Assembly: GCA_014706295.1 (NCBI GenBank)
Contig: JACSVZ010000022.1
Coordinates: 4,296,830 to 4,360,829, forward strand
Origin: Lycocorax pyrrhopterus obiensis
Lineage: Eukaryota; Chordata; Aves; Passeriformes; Paradisaeidae
Direction: 5' to 3'
DNA: 64,000 nucleotides
This document shows positions 59,985-64,000 of the stretch, one piece after another; the stretch's first letter is position 1, and the number at the start of each line of letters is the position of its first letter. The notes beneath the pieces were generated by a model. It ran no database searches. It was not told the origin of the DNA and saw nothing but the letters and a program-made list of their open reading frames with translations. The position numbers were made by a program, and so were the translations under genes.

Positions 59985-60859
59985 TCACTGCTGGACTCCC
60001 TCAAGCTCGAGCTCTGCTCCAAGAGGTAGAACTCAGCAAGGCATTAAGTATTTCTTGGCTCCAGCATACCCAATATTTTGTCACACTGCCTGCTTCTACA
60101 AGATAAAAACAACGGCAAAAATTAACAAGTTGCACTCAAGTGCAAATTCTAGTTTAAAAAAAACTTGGGAGAATCCTATGAGCCTACAGATCACTTCTGA
60201 AACACGTAAAACTATCCAATTTCTTCCAGATTACTAATAATATTCAACTCCCCACACTAGCTGACGGCTCTGCATTGAACTAAATTTTGACCCATAACAG
60301 CCAGCTAGTTTCTAATCAATAGAATGTGCTGCTCTGATTTTATACAATGACAAGCTTAAAACTAAAATATCGCTCAATGAAAAAAGACTTACAGAGAGGA
60401 ATACCTACATTTTAAGGATTTCCTTTTATCAATAAATTTTTAAGTGATATTAACATTTTCAGGTGCTGTACTCAACTGAAGCATACCTGATGCTCCACTC
60501 TTTTAAAACTGCAAATACTTCTCTGATACAACTTTGGCCTGTAAAGCCAACTGCCCAGAATAAACTGGGGAATATGGCTCTTGGTATCCATCAGGAGCCT
60601 TTTTCATAATGTGAGGTGTTTGCCCATGATAGAAGTTATTTGCACCTCAGGTGAGGAAGGCAGAAGAGCAGAACAGTCACTGGAAACTGTTACTGACCTG
60701 CTCTGTGTGGTACAGTGCCAAACAAAACATCTGGCACGTAAATAATCATCCCTAAGGCTGCACCTACGCGGGCCTGCCAGGTCATCCCTTCCTGCCCTCC
60801 AGGCCAGCTCCCCTGACACCTGTAGCACCTCAGGAGCTGTCACAAGCTGTCACCACCTG

Positions 60860-61330
60860 CATTTGACCGGGCAGATTCCTCTGTGGGCACCTCATCCCTG
60901 CGGAGCATCAGCCCAGCTACAAACAAAGCCCTGCAGCAGCTGGTTCGGCGTCGGGGCCGATTCGCCCCTGGCAGGGGTGGGCGCTCAGGGAATGTGGCAG
61001 TGCCCCTCCGCCACCCAGCAGCTTTCTGGCCAGGCACAGGCAGGGGACAAGCGCCAGCAGCTGGGATTTGCCTGCAGATGTTCCCCGCTGCGCCCCTCGC
61101 ACCGTTCCGGAGCCTCCCCCGGGCTCAGGGCAGCCTGGCACCCGCGGGGCGAGGAGCCGGAGGCGGGGACCCTGCGGCAGGGACCCCCCGCCCATGGCTT
61201 CCCTCTGCCGTCAGAGCCCCCGCGGGCAGGAGCCCGGCTTCCCCCCGGGAACACCCGCCAGGTGGGAAAGGCTCGGCTCTCACATTGCGGTGAGGGTCTC
61301 CCAGCCCACCCAGGAGCACCATTGTCCTCC
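60860..61330. promoter_or_regulatory. Orphan CpG-rich patch, possible promoter or enhancer
   Basis: GC and CpG content rises sharply over about 470 bp, then falls again. Neither strand encodes DUF1669 or another known domain. On the plus strand a consensus splice donor (ttgcg|gtgagg near 61289-61294) ends the patch, so it might be the first exon of an RNA antisense to FAM83C. Open frames cover it on both strands because of the GC content. Confidence 0.4.
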
Positions 61331-61639
61331 AGGGCTGCACAGCAGCAGCGAATCTGCTCCTCCAGACCGCAGCCTACCCAGCTCCCTCTTGCAGTGGGCA
61401 ATGGCAGCTGGGAAGAGCAGGAAGAGGGCAATCATTTATGATGCTGCCCCTAATATTGCTGCTGACCCTGTTTTCTGCTCAGGGGATTTCCTGAGCTTCT
61501 TGTGGTTTGTCTCAGTGGGAACCCCACCATGACCTCTCCTCCAAGTACTTCTCTTGAGTTCATGGAAACTTCTAGCAGGGACGGAGCTGAAGCTTCACAA
61601 TTTTTACACTGTGGCTCTCACTTGTTGGCTTTTTATGTC

Positions 61640-61875
61640 CCAGAACATATCCTCATCTGCCACCTATGAGAAAGGAGAAACCTTTTCCCCATAAGGACAG
61701 TTGTGCATTGGAACAAGTCATCCAGAGAGACTGTGCAGTCTCCGTGCTTGGAGATCTGCAAGACGAGACCAGGTAAGGCCCTGACCTCACAGGTGACGCT
61801 GTTTTGAGTGGGAGGCTGGACTTGATGACATCCTAAGGTCCCTGCCAACTTGCATTAACCTGTGATCCTCTGAAA
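61640..61875 (+). repeat. CR1 LINE 3' end
   Basis: 'ttggaacaagtcatccagag', 'ctccgtgcttggagatctgc', 'gtgggaggctggacttgatg', 'acatcctaaggtccctgcca' and 'taacctgtgatcctctg' form a CR1 terminus with moderate divergence. Confidence 0.85.
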
Positions 61876-62951
61876 TGACACCACAAGTTGCTGATTCAGA
61901 CCAAGATAACGCTGGATACTTGGGGAGGTGTTCACCTTGTCCTGTGGCCAGTCAACATAGGAATTTTTTTCTTCCAGTGCCGAGGTTTTAGTAATACTGG
62001 TTCCCACTGGGAGGAGCTTCCTCCCCCCTCCTTCCTGGGGAAATTAAAACAACTTCAGGTAAGGGATATTCCATAAATTTGTCACCACAGTATTTCTTCA
62101 CTCGCTTTATCCCTTCCAAGGCTGGGTGATTTTCTGATATTTGGTTCATTTTTATCATCATCTTCTTCCTCTTGTCATCCCAGGCCCTGAATCATCCCAT
62201 CAAGATGAGAATCCTGCAGTCTTGCAGGACTGCCAGGTACTACTCTTGCTCCATCCAGACAGTAGTTCCAGGTGCAGCAGACAGATATTTGAAAACTCCA
62301 AGTTAAGGCTTCTGCTGTCACCGCTGCCGATGCTCCACCTGGGATTTTCTGGTGCTCAGCACTGGAATTTGCCACCAGCAGACTCACATGTTGTTTTCAG
62401 AAGTAAGATGCCAGAGGGGCAATTACCCCAAATTCCCCATTCAACCCCAAATTGTCACCAATTATTCCAAATGGAGATTTACCACCACATCCTGTCACAA
62501 CTTAGAGGCAGGAATAAAATATGTACCCTCATTCCACTCAGATGTGTATCCAGCCTGTAGGTAATGGAGTGCTTAGGTGCATCAGCATAAGAGACACTTC
62601 AGATGGAGAGCTGCTAATGAGTCATGGGGAGGCAAGTGTTAATTACCCATTCAAGTACAAGACATGACATCAGGCCTAACAAAGAGACATAGGCATCTCC
62701 ATGGATATAATCTCCTTCTAATTTTAATTTTAAAAATGGCCACTTCTTGGATAAGAAGCAATAAAATATATTTTGGAGAGATGGAATTCATCTGAATCCA
62801 CCAGGTCACTTCAGTGAGGAAGCTATTTATGGAAGCAAACATGCTCCAGCATGGAGCAGTTTTCTGTAAGAGCTGCCATCTCAAGAGGCAGGGTGAAATG
62901 GGTCTGGCTTGTAAGAAGTAAGACAGGACAGAGCTTCACCAGCACGGTGGA

Positions 62952-63035
62952 AGAATCACAGAATTATTTAGGTTGGAAAAGACATTCAAGGTCATCGAGT
63001 CCAACCTTGTCAACTGGACCAGAGCACAGAGTGCT
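62952..63035 (-). repeat. CR1 LINE 3' tip
   Basis: The plus strand shows 'agaatcacagaattatttag', 'gttggaaaagacattcaagg' and 'tcatcgagtccaaccttgtc', the reverse complement of the last 80 bases of a CR1. Very short copy, as is usual for 5'-truncated LINE insertions. Confidence 0.88.
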
Positions 63036-64000
63036 TCTCTAAAGAAGCCTCTCTAAATTAACCTTTGTGTGGACAGGTTAAAAATGAGGGAATATTAAGA
63101 CATTTATAACTGCATCTGTTTGAAATATGCTATAAAACATTGTTTTTGCATTGTCCCTAGCTTGTTTTTTAGCTAGGAATGCTTTTGAACTAACTGGAAA
63201 ATTTTCAGCTGTTCCCCACAAAAATGAAGGGAAAACCTATGAAACTGGTGGCTGCAGTAGAGTCAGTGCTCCAGGGAATTCTCCCAGGAACACTCCCAGG
63301 GAAGGAGCATAGCCAGCACTGCTGGCCTTACAGCAATAACAAATGACAACAAAAGAATCAACTTCCAGTGATAGGTGGTAGCCAGAAATGGGGATCAGCA
63401 GGATACTGGGGTGCCTCTCTGGGGCTGCAAGTTCCCAAGAGAGCTTGTGGCACTGTCACGTTCATTTTTACTGTTTATCTGCTCTGGGCACCACACGCTG
63501 GGTGATGGGCACCCACTGAGCAGGAATTGGGTTTTTCACAAATCCCTCATGGACCCACAACTGAATTGCAGAGCCTAAAAGCAGATCTTAATGTGAGATT
63601 TTTAACCTGTGGGTTCAGCAGGAGGAAGTGCTGGGGTTTGCAGCAGGACATCTGAGGGGACTCACTGCTTGCCCTACCAGCTATTGCCCTGCAGCAGCTC
63701 TGGGCAGAATTTATATCCCTGAGCTCAGTGATCTGAACTATGAGCAATTTAATTCTTGCAATTCTATGTCCTAGAGCAGAGGCTGTGCCCTCTCCTCCTG
63801 TGTCCAGATGATACAGGTTCACATAAACTAAATTTCCTGGCCTCCCTCTGCATCTCTGCACCAGCCCAGCAAAATGTTCAGCAACTCACTGCATCTCATT
63901 GGCCCCAACTTCACACTCCCTGCATGGAAAACTGAAGTGAGGACCACAAAATATCAATATATGGGACTAGGAAGCTCCTGCATGCCTTCCTCTGTGTGTC

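Overview
This window is from a bird nuclear genome, most likely a songbird. Coding exons are short and separated by long introns. CR1 retrotransposon ends typical of birds occur throughout, and there is an ERV-L type endogenous retrovirus of a kind familiar from passerine genomes. The songbird assignment is inference from repeat content. The gene order, MMP24 (+), EIF6 (-), FAM83C (-), is the same as on human chromosome 20q11.22.

Bases 1-14985 hold no coding exon that I can recognise. They are best read as the MMP24 intron before the exon with the catalytic zinc site, and they carry CR1 pieces and a probable solo LTR (6072-6491). Five MMP24 exons follow: 14986-15147, 25885-26099, 27426-27564, 28479-28745 and 30023-30360. 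They encode the last 373 residues of membrane-type-5 matrix metalloproteinase, with phases that join cleanly. The MMP24 3' UTR (to about 32.5 kb) converges on the 3' end of EIF6.

EIF6 is complete on the minus strand. It has six coding exons (47686 down to 36471), 738 coding bases and 245 residues, the length of the human protein. Its first exon lies in a CpG island (about 47270-48130). The intron between coding exons 4 and 5 contains a 6641-bp ERV-L provirus (37892-44532) inserted antisense to EIF6. The provirus has LTRs 99.5% identical, a 5-bp target duplication (AGGGC), a primer site matching tRNA-Ser, gag and pol in a single frame, and no env. It begins only 84 bp from the EIF6 exon-5 splice acceptor and enlarges an intron of about 0.56 kb to 7.2 kb.

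From 48.85 kb to the right edge lies FAM83C, minus strand. Its last exon (49283-50213) and penultimate exon (59791-59915) are present, and upstream exons are beyond the window. Its 9.6-kb intron is full of CR1 remnants of different ages.

Main points of interest: the young ERV-L with a membrane-spanning Gag N-terminus and tRNA-Ser priming; the replacement of the mammalian EIF6 phosphosite Ser235 by Asn; a duplicated C-terminal motif in FAM83C; a 298-codon antisense ORF in an MMP24 intron; and an orphan CpG-rich patch in FAM83C.
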